DNA of 5,333 nucleotides, taken from assembly GCA_009839775.1 (NCBI GenBank), contig VXOZ01000217.1, forward strand, positions 247 through 5,579, written 5' to 3'. Below the pieces are notes generated by a model. The model was not told the origin of the DNA. It saw nothing but the letters and a program-made list of their open reading frames with translations, and did no database searches. The position numbers and the translations under genes were made by a program. This document shows, in pieces, positions 4,831 through 5,333 of this stretch. Within the stretch, counting starts at the first letter, position 1; every line of letters starts with the position of its first letter. This DNA is from Chloroflexota bacterium (GTDB lineage: Bacteria; Chloroflexota; UBA11872; VXOZ01).

Positions 4831-5333
4831 ATGACAGCCACGACCGCCAGCAAACGCGTGACATTAGACGATCTTGAGTTGAGCCCAGGTAAGTACGTCC
4901 GCTTGCAGCGCCTACTCTACGGCTACGGTCCCGGCAACGGCACCATGATGCTTCTGCCCGTAGACCACGGCATAGAGCACGGGCCGGTGGACTTCTTCGA
5001 CAATCCCGCCGCGCTCGATCCCGATTACATCTGGCGGCTGGCGGTGGAGGGTGGCTTCTCGGGCGTGGCCCTGCAATACGGCAACGCCCTAAAGTACATG
5101 CGCCCGTATGCCGGCCGCGTGCCGCTGGTGGTCAAACTCAACGGCAAGACGAATATTCCGCCCGACGACGATCCTATCAATCCGCTCAATGCTACGGTCG
5201 AGGATGCCGTGCGTCTAGGCGCCGACGCCATCGGCTATACGCTCTACATGGGCTCGTCGCGCCAGGATGAAGACTTTGCCCACTGGCGGAAGGTGCGGCA
5301 GGACGCCGCGCGCTTCGGCATGCCGACCATCTT
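4831..5333 (+). CDS. Class I fructose-bisphosphate aldolase, DhnA/FbaB family (N-terminal half, runs off the window)
   Basis: The open frame runs to the window edge with 167 codons; E. coli FbaB has 350 residues, so about half is present. The enzyme cleaves fructose 1,6-bisphosphate to glyceraldehyde 3-phosphate and dihydroxyacetone phosphate, or the reverse, through a lysine Schiff base, in the cytoplasm. Matches to FbaB by eye are LLPVDHGIEHGP (41-52, versus ILPVDQGVEHSA), a 'fdNPaalDPdyI' stretch (56-67), VPLVVKLNGKTN (97-108, versus IPFLVKLNHNET) and NATVEDAVRLGADAIG with LYMGS (120-142). The catalytic lysine lies beyond the window. The start at 4831 has GAGGGAA (4818-4824) 6 bases upstream; an in-frame ATG at 4816 would add five residues and overlap that site. 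Related DhnA-family members make other products (for example 2-amino-3,7-dideoxy-D-threo-hept-6-ulosonate synthase and LsrF), so the exact reaction is probable rather than certain. Confidence 0.88.
   Translation, partial: MTATTASKRVTLDDLELSPGKYVRLQRLLYGYGPGNGTMMLLPVDHGIEHGPVDFFDNPAALDPDYIWRLAVEGGFSGVALQYGNALKYMRPYAGRVPLVVKLNGKTNIPPDDDPINPLNATVEDAVRLGADAIGYTLYMGSSRQDEDFAHWRKVRQDAARFGMPTI

Overview
The window looks like a chromosomal stretch from an uncultured, moderately GC-rich bacterium. The best guess is Chloroflexota: an exported lipoprotein has the Thr-Pro-Val-rich linker common there, and a degenerate copy of a GTCATNCCGAGCGCAGCG-type dispersed repeat is present. This placement is tentative. 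All supported genes lie on the + strand, with gaps of 65 to 305 bases, so several separate transcription units are more likely than one operon.

Layout: (1) bases 3-68, the last codons of a truncated gene; (2) 200-976, an NYN (PIN-like) nuclease domain joined to a LOTUS/OST-HTH RNA-binding domain; (3) 1042-1812, a divergent transaldolase-fold protein that keeps the Schiff-base lysine but seems to have lost other family residues; (4) a 305-base gap with a repeat remnant, promoter-like boxes and an operator-like dyad; (5) 2118-2894 plus stop, a lipoprotein of unknown function; (6) 3104-3685, a six-segment membrane protein that looks like three repeated helical hairpins; (7) 3795-4646, a PHP-domain phosphoesterase of the RNase AM / TrpH (YciV) type; (8) 4831 to the window end, the N-terminal half of a DhnA/FbaB-type class I fructose-bisphosphate aldolase, preceded by a leader with two hairpins.

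Two themes recur. The transaldolase-like protein and the DhnA-family aldolase are both Schiff-base aldolase-fold enzymes of sugar metabolism. The NYN-LOTUS protein and the PHP enzyme both fit RNA or nucleotide turnover. No mobile element, CRISPR array, tRNA or rRNA was seen. I do not see a clear new multi-gene system. The items most worth a second look are the altered transaldolase active site, the threefold membrane repeat and the dyad in front of the lipoprotein gene. All alignments were made by eye from memory of the families; no searches were run.
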